A stretch of DNA of 35,380 nt. Source: Isosphaeraceae bacterium. GTDB taxonomy: Bacteria > Planctomycetota > Planctomycetia > Isosphaerales > Isosphaeraceae. Each line of letters opens with the position of its first letter. The stretch's first letter is position 1. The stretch is from positions 1 through 35,380 of the forward strand of contig JAJPJC010000314.1 of assembly GCA_021324445.1 (NCBI GenBank), read 5' to 3'. Of this stretch, positions 21,987 to 30,900 are shown one piece after another. The notes beneath the pieces are model-generated. The model was not told the origin of the DNA. It did no database searches and saw only the letters and a program-made list of their open reading frames with translations. The position numbers and the translations under genes were made by a program.

Positions 21987-23470
21987 TATACCAGCCCCGG
22001 CCTTCTGAGATGCCAATCCGTCGCGCGCTCGAAGACCCGGGCCGTCCGCAAGAGCTTCTCCTCGGCGAAGGGTGCGGCCAGCAATTGCAGGCCGATCGGC
22101 AGTTTCTCCCTGGTCAGCCCGCAGGGGATGCTGATCCCCGGGATGCCGGCGAGGTTGGCGGTGATCGTGTAGATGTCTGACAGATACATTGCCAGGGGGT
22201 CGGCGGTCCGCTCGCCCAACTTGAACGCGGGGGTGGGCGAGATCGGGCCGAGGAGGACGTCGACCTCGCGGAAGGCCGCGTCGAAATCGCCGCGGATCTT
22301 GCGGCGGACCTGGAGGGCTTTGTTGTAATACTGGTCGGCATAGCCGGCCGAGAGCGCGAAGGTGCCCAGCATGATCCGCCGCTTGACTTCGGCGCCGAAG
22401 CCCTCCGCGCGGCTGGCCATCATCATCCGGACCATCGGTGCCAGGTCCTCCTCGCCCGGGTGCCGGGGCGAGAAATCCTCGGCGCGGTGGCCGTAGGTCG
22501 TGCCGTCGTACCGCGCCAGGTTGCTGGAGCACTCGGCCGGGGCGACGATGTAGTAGGCCGGTATGCCGTACTTCGAGTGGGGGAGGGAGACCTCCCGGAT
22601 CGTCGCTCCGGCCTGCTCATACACCTTGATCGCCTCCTGCACCGCGCCGGCCACTTCCGCATCCAGCCCGTCGCCGAAGAACTCGCGGACGACGCCGATC
22701 CGCAGCGATTCGGGGGGCAGGTCCAGGGTCCCGAGGTAGTCGGGGACTCGCTCATCCACGCTGGTCGAGTCGTGGGGGTCGCGTCCGGCGATCACGCCGA
22801 GGAGCAGCGCGGTGTCGGCGAGGTCGTGGGCGAACGGGCCGACCTGATCGAGCGAGCTGGCGTAGGCGATCAGCCCATAACGGCTGACGCGGCCGTAGGT
22901 CGGCTTGAGCCCGACGACGCCGCAGAACGCGGCCGGCTGTCGGATCGAGCCGCCGGTGTCGGAGCCCAGCGCCAGCGGTGCCACACCGGCCGCGACGGCG
23001 GCGGCCGAGCCGCCGGAGGAACCACCGGGCACCCGGGACTCGTCCCAGGGGTTCAGGGTCGGACCATACGCGCTGTTCTCCGTCGAGGAACCCATCGCGT
23101 ACTCGTCCATGTTCGTCTTGCCGAAGCGGACCGCGCCGGCCGCCTTGAGCCGGGCGATCACCGTGGCGTCGTAGGGGGACCGGAAGGTCCGGAGCATCCG
23201 GCTGCCGCAGGTCGTCGGCTCTCCCTCGACGCAGAGCACGTCCTTGATCGCCACCGGGACCCCGGCCAGGGGACCCAGCGGCGCGCCGGCTTTCCGCTGG
23301 GCGTCGATTGCGCGGGCCTGGTCGAGGATTCGCTCCGGATCGAGGTGGATGAAGATGTTGAGGCGCTCGAGGCTCCGGGCACGCTCCAGCAGGGGGCGGA
23401 CGACCTCCTCCGAAGTCGTCTCGCCGGCGTTCAGGCGCGCCCGCAGCGCCAGTGCGGTCTCGTGGCTCAT
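21986..23470 (-). CDS. gatA: Asp-tRNA(Asn)/Glu-tRNA(Gln) amidotransferase subunit A
   Basis: A 494-residue GatA, the glutaminase subunit, amidase signature family. The catalytic triad is K76 (VAIKDVL), cis-Ser S151 (GGSSGGSAA) and nucleophile S175 (SDTGGSIRQPA); spacings of 75 and 24 residues equal those in characterised GatA. PGISIPCGL and GLQLLAAPFAEEKLL close the protein. The ATG at 23468-23470 starts MSHETALALRARLNAGE. gatC lies 79 nt upstream with a stem-loop repeat between them, and the TAA overlaps the start of the HEPN-like gene. Confidence 0.97.
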   Translation of the reverse strand: MSHETALALRARLNAGETTSEEVVRPLLERARSLERLNIFIHLDPERILDQARAIDAQRKAGAPLGPLAGVPVAIKDVLCVEGEPTTCGSRMLRTFRSPYDATVIARLKAAGAVRFGKTNMDEYAMGSSTENSAYGPTLNPWDESRVPGGSSGGSAAAVAAGVAPLALGSDTGGSIRQPAAFCGVVGLKPTYGRVSRYGLIAYASSLDQVGPFAHDLADTALLLGVIAGRDPHDSTSVDERVPDYLGTLDLPPESLRIGVVREFFGDGLDAEVAGAVQEAIKVYEQAGATIREVSLPHSKYGIPAYYIVAPAECSSNLARYDGTTYGHRAEDFSPRHPGEEDLAPMVRMMMASRAEGFGAEVKRRIMLGTFALSAGYADQYYNKALQVRRKIRGDFDAAFREVDVLLGPISPTPAFKLGERTADPLAMYLSDIYTITANLAGIPGISIPCGLTREKLPIGLQLLAAPFAEEKLLRTARVFERATDWHLRRPGLV

Positions 23471-23491
23471 CGATCGTCATCCTCGGCTCGC

Positions 23492-23522
23492 GCCGCGCAG
23501 CCAGGAAAGTTGGCTGTGCGGC
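23492..23522. repeat. Stem-loop repeat between gatC and gatA
   Basis: GCCGCGCAGCCA (23492-23503) pairs with TGGCTGTGCGGC (23511-23522) with a single mismatch that is a wobble in RNA, around the loop GGAAAGT. There is no T-tract, so it is not an obvious terminator, and operon continuity is expected. It may be another dispersed hairpin family. Confidence 0.7.
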
Positions 23523-23549
23523 GATCGCGCGGATCGGGGGTGGGATTCC

Positions 23550-23837
23550 TCACTCCAGCACGGCGGGGACCAGGAAACTTTCCGAGTTCCGCTTGGGGGC
23601 ATTGGCCAGCGCCTTGTCGCGCGGCAGGGGTGCGCCTCGCACGTCGTCGCGGAAGACGTTGCGGACCTCGATGCCGTGGGCCAGCGGCTCGACACCCGTC
23701 ATGTCCAGCTCCTGGAGCTGCGCGACATAATCGACGATGGAGTTGAGCTGCCCCGTGAACGTCTCCAGCTCGTCGGGGCTCAGCCGCAGCCGCGCCAGGA
23801 GCGCAACCTTGGCGACCTCCGCAAGGGTTAGCGACAT
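23550..23837 (-). CDS. gatC: Asp-tRNA(Asn)/Glu-tRNA(Gln) amidotransferase subunit C
   Basis: A 95-residue GatC, the small belt subunit that stabilises the GatA-GatB complex. MSLTLAEVAKVALLARLRLSP, then LNSIVDYVAQLQELDMTGVEPLAH and the C-terminal VRNVFRDDVRG...NAPKRNSESFLVPAVLE match the family. The start is at 23837, chosen for the family N-terminus and an AGGAG 9 nt upstream. It heads the gatC-gatA-HEPN-unknown-gatB block. Presence of GatCAB predicts that Gln- and/or Asn-tRNA is made by the indirect route. Confidence 0.95.
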   Translation of the reverse strand: MSLTLAEVAKVALLARLRLSPDELETFTGQLNSIVDYVAQLQELDMTGVEPLAHGIEVRNVFRDDVRGAPLPRDKALANAPKRNSESFLVPAVLE

Positions 23838-23950
23838 GGACGTCAGCTCCTGCGCTGCCGGCCGGCTCCTGTCCCCATCCCAGCCCATACCGGCCGTCGG
23901 CACCCGCGACGACAACCGGCCGGCCCCGGCCCTCGGCGAGCACCCGCCTC

Positions 23951-23979
23951 AGTCTGACAGATTCGATCGCCCGGTTCAA
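23951..23979 (-). promoter_or_regulatory. Weak candidate promoter for gatC operon
   Basis: On the minus strand TTGAAC (23974-23979) and CAGACT (23951-23956) are 17 nt apart, about 115 nt before gatC. The -35 matches 4 of 6 consensus bases and the -10 only 3. Confidence 0.28.
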
Positions 23980-24018
23980 GGTTCGCGGCGGCGCGGCGCC
24001 GACCGGGGGCAGGTCCCT

Positions 24019-24047
24019 TTGACGATCGCCGCAACCGTATCTATCAT
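24019..24047 (+). promoter_or_regulatory. Sigma-70-type promoter for glmU
   Basis: TTGACG (24019-24024) and TATCAT (24042-24047) with an exact 17-nt spacer, each 5 of 6 to consensus. Transcription would begin near 24054, giving a 5' leader of about 60 nt before the glmU ATG at 24114. Confidence 0.62.
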
Positions 24048-24113
24048 GGCAGGTTCAGGAACCGAGGCTTTCCTTCGGAAAACCCCCTACTCGCACGCCG
24101 GGACCCCCAGCCG

Positions 24114-25424
24114 ATGAATGGACCTGTCGCGATCATCCTGGCCGCCGGCCAGGGGAAGAGGATGAAATCGGAGAAGGCCAAGGTCCTACACGAGGTGTGC
24201 GGCCAGCCGATGATCCGATACGTGGTCGACGCGGCGCGCGGCGCCGGGGCCAAGACGATCGTCGTGGTGGTCGGCTACGCGGCCGACCAGGTCGAGGACT
24301 ACCTGCACCACGAGCCGGACGTCCTCTTCGCCACCCAGACCGAGCAACTCGGCACGGGTCACGCCGTCAAGACCTGTCGCCCGCTGCTGGCCCAGTATCA
24401 AGGCCCGGCCCTGATCCTGGTCGGCGACGAACCCTTGCTCAGGCCCCAGCCGCTGGCCGACCTGCTCCGCCGCCAGCAACTCGACCAGGCCGCCTGCCTG
24501 CTGGGCACCGCCGCGCTGGCCGATCCCACCGGCTTCGGTCGAATCCTCCGCGATTCCGCGGGCCGGTTCCTCCGCATCGTCGAGGAACGGGACTGCACCC
24601 CCGAGGAACGGGCCATCACGGAGGTCAACCCGAGCTGCTACGTCTTCGAATTACCGGGCCTCTGGGATGCCCTCGATCAGATCGGGACCGGCAACGTCCA
24701 GCATGAGTATTACCTGACCGACGCCCCCGAATACCTCAAGGCCATGGGACGCAAAGTCCGGGCGCTGAATGTCCTGCAACCGGACGATATCCTGGGAGTC
24801 AACACGCGCCAGCACCTGGCCCAGGCGACGGCGATCATGCAGTCGCGGATCCACGATCATTGGATGACCGAGGGCGTCACGATCGTCGACCCGCGCACCA
24901 CGCAGATCGACCCGCGGTGCACCATCGGCTGCGACACCGTGATCTATCCCTCGACGGTGATCTCCGGGGTGGTCCGGATCGGCTCGAACTGCCGGGTCGG
25001 TCCGTTTGCGCACCTGCGCGACGGCACCGTGCTGGACGACGACGTGGAGGTCGGCGCGTTCGTCGAGATCAAGCAGTCGCGCATCGGCAAGGGGACGATC
25101 GTTCGCCACCTGGCCTATCTGGGCGATGCCGACCTGGGTGAGGATGTCAACTTCGGCGCCACGGCCATCACGGCCAACTACGACGGCACCCAGAAACATC
25201 CGACCCGCATCGGCAGCCGGAGCCACGTCGGCGCCGGCGCGATCTTGGTGGCGCCGGTCCAGGTCGGAGACGACGCGGTGATCGGGGCCAATGCCGTCGT
25301 CACCCGCAACCGGCATGTCGCCGATGGCCAGACGGTCGTCGGCGTACCGGCCCACCCGCTGGAGCCGGGCCGTCGTCACCATCCGACGCGCGTCCCGGAC
25401 GGGGAGGATGCGGCGGCACGATGA
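24114..25424 (+). CDS. glmU: Bifunctional GlcNAc-1-P uridylyltransferase / GlcN-1-P acetyltransferase
   Basis: A 436-residue GlmU that makes UDP-GlcNAc for peptidoglycan and lipopolysaccharide. The N-terminal uridylyltransferase (about 1-230) has LAAGQGKRMKSEKAKVLHEV, TEQLGTGHAV and GDEPLL, with EVNPSCYVF and GTGNVQHEYYLTDA later. The C-terminal left-handed beta-helix has hexapeptide repeats from about residue 255 and the acetyltransferase site RHLAYLGDADLGEDVNFGA, whose His is the expected catalytic base, then ITANYDGTQKHPTRIG. It is about 20 residues shorter than E. coli GlmU. No obvious Shine-Dalgarno; the start is fixed by the conserved N-terminus. It is a single gene here, without glmS or prs. 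Confidence 0.94.
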   Translation: MNGPVAIILAAGQGKRMKSEKAKVLHEVCGQPMIRYVVDAARGAGAKTIVVVVGYAADQVEDYLHHEPDVLFATQTEQLGTGHAVKTCRPLLAQYQGPALILVGDEPLLRPQPLADLLRRQQLDQAACLLGTAALADPTGFGRILRDSAGRFLRIVEERDCTPEERAITEVNPSCYVFELPGLWDALDQIGTGNVQHEYYLTDAPEYLKAMGRKVRALNVLQPDDILGVNTRQHLAQATAIMQSRIHDHWMTEGVTIVDPRTTQIDPRCTIGCDTVIYPSTVISGVVRIGSNCRVGPFAHLRDGTVLDDDVEVGAFVEIKQSRIGKGTIVRHLAYLGDADLGEDVNFGATAITANYDGTQKHPTRIGSRSHVGAGAILVAPVQVGDDAVIGANAVVTRNRHVADGQTVVGVPAHPLEPGRRHHPTRVPDGEDAAAR

Positions 25425-25454
25425 GGGGTCTGCCGGCAAGACCCGCTGCCCCGC

Positions 25455-25694
25455 TCATGCCGGGCCCTGGCCGTAAAGGTGCTGAATCGGGGTCTTGTGG
25501 CCCCAGGTCACCTGGTCGCGCGTCAGGCCGAAGACCGCGGCAATGCGATCGCGCTCCTGCGGGCTGGGCGTCCACCGGCCCAGCACGATCGCCAGCACGC
25601 GCTGCTCGTCCACGCCGGCGCGCTCGGCCAGTGCTTTGGCATCGAGCCCCGTCTCGATGCAGAGCTGCTCGACCGTCCGGGAAGAATCCGCCAT
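25455..25694 (-). CDS. Small HTH-like protein with WGH-YGxGP tail (copy 1)
   Basis: A 79-residue protein. Residues about 8-60 have the XRE-like helix pattern: VEQLCIETGLDAKALAERAG as the helix-turn-helix, then VLAIVLGRWTPSPQERDRIA and VFGLTRDQV. The C-terminal tail is VTWGHKTPIQHLYGQGPA. The neighbour (25730-25981) has the same order and tail, so they are tandem paralogues. GGAGG lies 10 nt before the ATG. DNA binding is likely from the fold but untested, and the conserved His-rich tail suggests an extra role, perhaps metal or partner binding. It converges on glmU with a 30-nt gap. Confidence 0.75.
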   Translation of the reverse strand: MADSSRTVEQLCIETGLDAKALAERAGVDEQRVLAIVLGRWTPSPQERDRIAAVFGLTRDQVTWGHKTPIQHLYGQGPA

Positions 25695-25729
25695 GATCAG
25701 TGACCTCCACCTCGATGGGTCGCGGCGTG

Positions 25730-25981
25730 TCAGGGGCTGCGGCCGAACTGGGGCCCGTGGCCGTAGACATGCTCGACCGGCGCCTGGTGCCCCCAGGCGA
25801 CCTGTTCCAGGCCGATGCCCAGCGCCGCCGCGAGGCGCTGCCGTTGCTGCGGGCTGGGCGTGTAGCGGTTGCCGGCCACCGCCTCGACCACGCGCCGGTC
25901 CAGCCCCGACGCTTCAATTAGCGTGGCCAGGTCGAGGCCCCGATCCGCCATCCATTCGCCGAGTGTCTTCACCTGGGCCAT
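25730..25981 (-). CDS. Small HTH-like protein with WGH-YGxGP tail (copy 2)
   Basis: An 83-residue paralogue of the protein 35 nt downstream. LGEWMADRGLDLATLIEASG forms the predicted helix-turn-helix, followed by VEAVAGNRYTPSPQQRQRLA, ALGIGLEQVAWGHQAPVEHV and YGHGPQFGRSP. The start at 25981 has GGGGGAG 6 nt upstream. The shared TPSPQ(E/Q)R and WGHxxPxxHxYGxGP blocks are more conserved than the HTH helices, so they are probably the functional core. The two genes read in the same direction and are likely co-transcribed. Confidence 0.75.
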   Translation of the reverse strand: MAQVKTLGEWMADRGLDLATLIEASGLDRRVVEAVAGNRYTPSPQQRQRLAAALGIGLEQVAWGHQAPVEHVYGHGPQFGRSP

Positions 25982-26033
25982 GTTCGCTCCCCCAATGAGA
26001 GGCCGGCCACAGTGTACTGTACCGCGCTCGTGG

Positions 26034-26734
26034 TCACCAGCCCTGGGACACCCGACCAGCCCCGTCCGCCGCGCACGATGGTTCATGGCGGACCGGGGAG
26101 TTCATTCCATCGCCGAAGCGCGCGCCGGACTCTGGCACTGGACCCGAGGATGGGCTTCCTGACGGCTTGGACGACCACACCAGACCGGGTCCAGCCGTCA
26201 GAAGCCCACGGGGTGAGAGGAGCTCCCAGTCACCCAGCTCGGGCAAGCCTTCATCCTCTGGTTCATCAGGCTCTGGGATGGTCGGGAGGACCAAGAGAGT
26301 GCTCCCATCAGAGAATCGAACCTGGAGCCCAAAGCCGTTCACCGGCTTGACGATGAAGGCTGTTGCCTTCGAGACGAAGCTGTCGAGCTCGATGATTCCT
26401 GGGCTTGCAGTTCCTCCTTGCCGAGCGGAGTCCCCAAAGCACCGTCGGAAGGGTCGCGCAGAACACCGCCGTTGACCACCACGGGTTCGGTCCCGGACTT
26501 CAACACCCAGGGCGACGCGCACATCCCAAGGATGTACGCTCCGTACAACTTGCCCTTGAGCTTCGGGTTTCGCGCCGGCTCGAGGTCCCCGAAGTGTACG
26601 GTCAGCTCGTCCCCGTAGGAGACCCGGACGAATCGAAATCGCTCGCCGACCAACGGGGCCAGGTGGGCAAGCAGACCGGAGAGGTCGGCGGCGGACACGC
26701 GTGCCTGGCGCAGATCGATCAGATGGGTGCTCAT
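26034..26734 (-). pseudogene. Frameshifted gene of unknown function (about 233 codons)
   Basis: The ATG at 26734 follows GGAGGAG by a few bases and opens MSTHLIDLRQARVSAADLSG, then FRFVRVSYGDELTVHFGDLE and YGAYILGMCASPWVLKSG, a plausible intact N-terminal half. Near 26400-26415 the sense frame changes. The first frame degenerates into Ser-rich sequence after PLGKEELQAQ, while another frame picks up IIELDSFVSKATAFIVKPVN, LQVRFSDGSTLLVLP and LGDWELLSPRGLLTAGPGLVW to a stop at 26034. The total of 701 nt is not a multiple of three. Both halves look like one conserved protein of unknown function. A sequencing error could mimic this, but the adjacent gene is also broken. Confidence 0.7.
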
Positions 26735-26926
26735 CACTCCTCCCCGAGAAACTCTCGGGCTTTGTTCTGCAGTTCCTCGTAGGTGAAGTCTCCGCCTCTA
26801 CCTGAGCCTCTCTCCCCTCGCCTTGCAGTCTTCGATGTAGTCGCCGAAACGATGTCACTCGCGGGAATCCATGCCGAATTCCCTGGCGATCGCCCGAATC
26901 TGGCGGGTGTCGCGCTTCTTGCCCAT
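26734..26926 (-). pseudogene. Broken small gene (nonsense codon plus frameshift)
   Basis: ATG at 26924-26926 (AGGAG 4 nt upstream) gives MGKKRDTRQIRAIAREFGMD followed by SRE, then TGA (26855-26857). The same frame continues as HRFGDYIEDCKARGER. Near 26812-26826 the sense frame shifts and continues GSGRGGDFTYEELQNKAREF, then LGEE and a stop whose last base overlaps the next gene's ATG (TGATG). Reading through both lesions yields one coherent protein of about 64 residues. The TGA would be CGA (Arg) with a single C-to-T change. I recall similar small FGDYIE...GDFTYEEL proteins of unknown role, but give no function. Confidence 0.7.
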
Positions 26927-27058
26927 GGGACTCCTAGCGAGCGGGAACGAGACCGCGACCGCTCGCTTTGCCGCTGGATTACTCTACAGCGCGACGATAC
27001 CGCCGCTCCATACCTCGAGTTCGACTTACTTCGTCCGAGCCCACCGGGAGCTGGCTTG

Positions 27059-27829
27059 TCAGATCAAGGTCTCCAGCAGCAATTTGAGCTTGCGGACCTC
27101 GACCTCGCGGTCGAAGTTGTTCTCGGGGCGGTCGAGGATCGCGACGGTCAGCGCGCGGTTGTAGCCATAGCGCTGGAGCATGTTGACGACCCGGGCATAC
27201 TCGATCTGGCCCTGGCCGACGCGGACCTGGAACTCCCCCGGGGCGTGGCCCGTATCGCGGAGGTGGACGTTCTGGACGTACGGGAAGACGGCGTCGTAAT
27301 CGGGGCGGGGCTGGGGGCCCTGGAGGAAGTGACTGGGGTCGAGGGTCAGCCCCAGCCCAGGGAGGGCCTTGCAGAGCTCGACGGCGACATCGGGATCCGC
27401 GGTCATGGTCTGGGAGTGGGTGAGCAGGGCCAGGACCAGGCCCTCGCGCATGGCGGCACTCAGGAGCTGGGAGAGCCGCTTGACCTCATCCTCCAGGGGC
27501 GTGCCGGCCGGCGCGGCGTGCAGGGTCACCACGGCGATATTCAGCGACTTGGCCAGCCGGCACAGACCGTCGAAGCGGCGACGGGTCAGAGGAACGGACC
27601 AGTCGACGGGACCGAAATCCAGGTAGAGCGAGGAGGGGATCAGGCTCGGCCCGCGGCGGAGCCGTTGCAGGGCGGCCTCCGGGTTGTCGCCGGCCTCGGA
27701 TGGCCGCAGGTGCTGCCCGTCCTCGACCAGGGCCAGCTCGAACTTGTCGAACTCCAGCTCGGCGATCTGGCGGAGCGCCGCCTCCAGCGGCTCCCGCGCG
27801 AAGCAGACTGTGCTACAGGCGACGAACAC
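27059..27829 (-). CDS. Sugar phosphate isomerase/epimerase-family TIM barrel
   Basis: A 256-residue AP-endonuclease-2-type TIM barrel protein. MFVACSTVCFAREPLEAALRQ at strand 1, FDKFELAL at strand 2, VVTLHAAPAGTPLEDEVKRL in the middle, then LGLTLDPSHFLQG and VQNVHLRDTGHAPGEFQVRVG with conserved Asp, His and Glu positions for a metal site. The start is a GTG at 27827-27829, supported by GGAGGAG 5 nt upstream; no ATG fits. Substrate unknown; related planctomycete genes act on carbohydrates. It lies downstream of the giant secreted protein on the same strand, with 89 nt between. Confidence 0.87.
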   Translation of the reverse strand: MFVACSTVCFAREPLEAALRQIAELEFDKFELALVEDGQHLRPSEAGDNPEAALQRLRRGPSLIPSSLYLDFGPVDWSVPLTRRRFDGLCRLAKSLNIAVVTLHAAPAGTPLEDEVKRLSQLLSAAMREGLVLALLTHSQTMTADPDVAVELCKALPGLGLTLDPSHFLQGPQPRPDYDAVFPYVQNVHLRDTGHAPGEFQVRVGQGQIEYARVVNMLQRYGYNRALTVAILDRPENNFDREVEVRKLKLLLETLI

Positions 27830-27918
27830 CAGACTCCTCCCCTGCTTGTCCCAATCCTTCGAGCCGCCGCCGCTGCGGTGCGGTGCAGGGCGGTGTGGCT
27901 CCGGCGAAGACCTTGATC

Positions 27919-30900
27919 TTACCGCAGCTGACGGTCCGGCGGTAGGGCAGACGCCGCGGCGTCGGACCCGCGGCCGGCCGCCGCGGCCGGCTTCGAGGAC
28001 CGGTCCGCGGCCCGCGCCATTCGAGCGGAGGCCGGCGTCCCCAACGGCTTGACCCAGTGCGAGGCGGCCAGCCGCGCGAAGTCGGCGTAGCGCTGCTCGC
28101 GGTAGGCCTGCAGGGCCTCCAGCAGCGTCCGCCGCGCGTTGAGCCGCACCGACTTGGCGGCGGGGTCGCTGGCGATGTGCAGATCGTCGATCCAGAGGAC
28201 GCCGGGCGTCATCATCTCGAACCGCAGGCGCGCCGAGTCGAGGCCGCCCGGTGGCAGATCCGAGGCCCGCACCGCCAGCCCGACCCAGTCGGTGGGTACG
28301 CTCAGCTCGGAGCGCCGAACATACGGTTGCCCGCCCGCCTCCCCCTCGATCCAGACGCGAACGGTCGCCTCGACCGGCGCCGAACGGAAGAACGCCTGGA
28401 TGGTCAGGCTGGATTGGGCGTCGGGCAGAAACGGATCACAGGCCACGGAGGTCGATGCGACCGGCGCCGTCAGGCGCAAGCTCGCCTGCCCCGTGTGCGG
28501 GTTCTCGCGGTCGATCGCGATCGCGGCCGTGCTGGAACCGTTGCCGGCGCCGTCCCTCACGCCCGCGTGGGGGCGCTCCAGGTGCCAGCCGACGACCAGG
28601 TCCCCGAGGTTGGTGCCGCCGCCGGCCGTCAGCGCGTGCTCGGCCGGTTCGCGCAGCGGGGGCGGCGAATCCACCGGATCCGTCCGGGGATGGGCCTCGG
28701 CACCGGGCTCGAAGCCCGGATTCGATGGCTCGGCCGCGGCGGAGGCCAGCCCACGATTCAGCCGGGCCAGTTGGGTGGACAACTCGCGGAACTGGGCCTC
28801 CATGCCGGTCCGGACGGCCTCGGAGGGATACGGGGTCAGGGACGCGACCTGGACCTTTGGCGCCCCGACCCGGATGGCCGCGACGCCGAAGGGGAGCAGG
28901 TCGAGGACGAGGTTGCGGCCGCCGGGTTCGGGCACAGGTGCCAGGCGAAGGCCGCGGCCGAGGTCGTCCACCGGTGCGGCCGTGGGTGCCTGGAGAAGGC
29001 AGGCGAGCCGGATCGGGTAGGGCGAGTCATTGGCGATGGCCAGGTAGGTCTGGGCAGGGTCCTCCATCCGTCGGACCGCGATGCCGAAGGGCAGGCCATG
29101 GGGGTCGGCTGCCGGTCCCAGGGGGCGTGCCGGCCAGGCGGGCAAGGCGCGGAGCACGCTGGCGAAGCGTCCCATCCGCTCCTCGTGGCCGGCGACAGCT
29201 TCCGCCGCCAGGAAGACAAACTGGGCATCCAGGGCGGCCAGGGCATGACCGAGCGGCTCGTCCGCGGCCGAGCCGTCGCCCAAGGGCAGTGCCTTGAGGC
29301 AGACCGCCGGGCCGCGGGGCGTGCCGCCCTCGCCGGCAGGGGCCCCCGCGGCCGCGGGGATCGCCGAAGGCTCCGCGTGGGCCGGGGCGGACGCCACCGC
29401 CGGAGTCGCGTCCCCGGCATCAACCCTCAGCAGCAAGCCGCGGTTGGCCCGGGTCGCCACGATCGCGTCGAGGTCGGGGCTGGTGGCCAGGTCGTGGGCC
29501 AGGGCGTCGCTGGAGAGGGCCACCCCACGAAGCAACAGGGGTGAGAGCGGACTCTGTGGCCAGGCGCGGAGGTCCAGGCCCACACTCCGCCAGGCCTGGC
29601 TGGGGTCCAGCCCGGCCAGATCGACCCGCCGCGCCGCCACACCGGCCGGACCGCCGTCCAATCCCGGCGTCACCACGGCCAGGACCGCGCCGGGCACCGC
29701 CGCCTCGGCCGCGGCCGCGAGCTCGGCATAGAGCGCCGCCACGGCGCGCGACCGCCAGGTCAGCCAGGGCATCCGGCCGACCCCGGCGAGATAGCGCAGC
29801 CGCGCGGCGAACCGGTCCGGATCGCCGGCCTCCAATCCCGGCACGGCCCGCGCCGTCTCGGGACTGAACGTCTCCCGGACGAACCGCTCGAAGGTCGCAT
29901 CGTCCACGCCGGTCTCGGGCGTGCCCAGCAGGGTGGGACCCGGACCCATCCGGATCAGCAATCCGGCACTGGTCCTGGCAGCCGGAATCGCCGTGCGGCA
30001 CCGGGCCAGGGCCGCGGCCACCCGGCGCTTCATGGCCTGGCGGACCTCCGGGTGGAGGGGATGGTAGGCCGGTCCGTCGGCCTGGCCGCGGCCGTCGAGC
30101 CGCACCAGGCCGCGGCGCAGGGCCTCCGCCGAATCGGGTGGGGGCAGCCCGGGCAGCGCGCCTGGCCCGTCGAAGGCCAGCTCCAGCCAGAGCGAACAGC
30201 CCTGGCGCCCCAGGACGCGGCGCAAGACTTCCAGCCGATCCGGGCCGGTGGCGTCCTCGTCGGCCTGGCCGTCGAGCGCTCGCCGCCACGATCGGTCGGC
30301 GAGGTCCTCGGGCACGACCACCGCCGTGGCGCCGCAGTAGGCCAGGTACTTCCCCAGGTTGACGGCAGTTGCCAGCATGTCGCCGGTGGCCGGATCGCCG
30401 CCGAAGGGGTCCAGGGCGCGCGGCCCGTTGAGGTACAGCCCCAGCACGCGGGTCGCCGGGGTGTCCGGCTCGTGGACCACCGGGCCGGCCGGCACGTCCT
30501 CGAGCTCCGTCAGCGCGACGCTCCCCATCCGGACGGCCGCGTTGGGGTCCCGGTTGACGAGCACCAGGGCGACCTCGGGGGAGCCCGGCCAGACCAGCCA
30601 GTTGAACGCCACCGGCGGACCATTGAGCAGCACCGGGGGGCCGGAGGCGCAGGCATCGAGCAGCACGCGCGGGGCTCGACCGGGCCGGCCATCGCCCGCC
30701 TCGATCAAGGCGACGCCCAGCGCCGCGGGCTCACCCCCCTTGACCTTGATGGTCAGACGATGGGGCCGATCGGGATGCGCCACCTTCAGACCGACCGCCG
30801 ACCAGGCCAGGCCCGAGGGGTTGGCCGGGTCCAACTGGGACGACTCGGCTCCGGAGCGGAGCAACCAGCCGCGGAGCCGATCGCGGCGCGACGGCTCGAT

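Noticed and set aside
26855..26857. TGA read as selenocysteine or other recoding
   Set aside because: The position fits an ordinary Arg codon (CGA) and a frameshift follows soon after; no recoding structure was seen.
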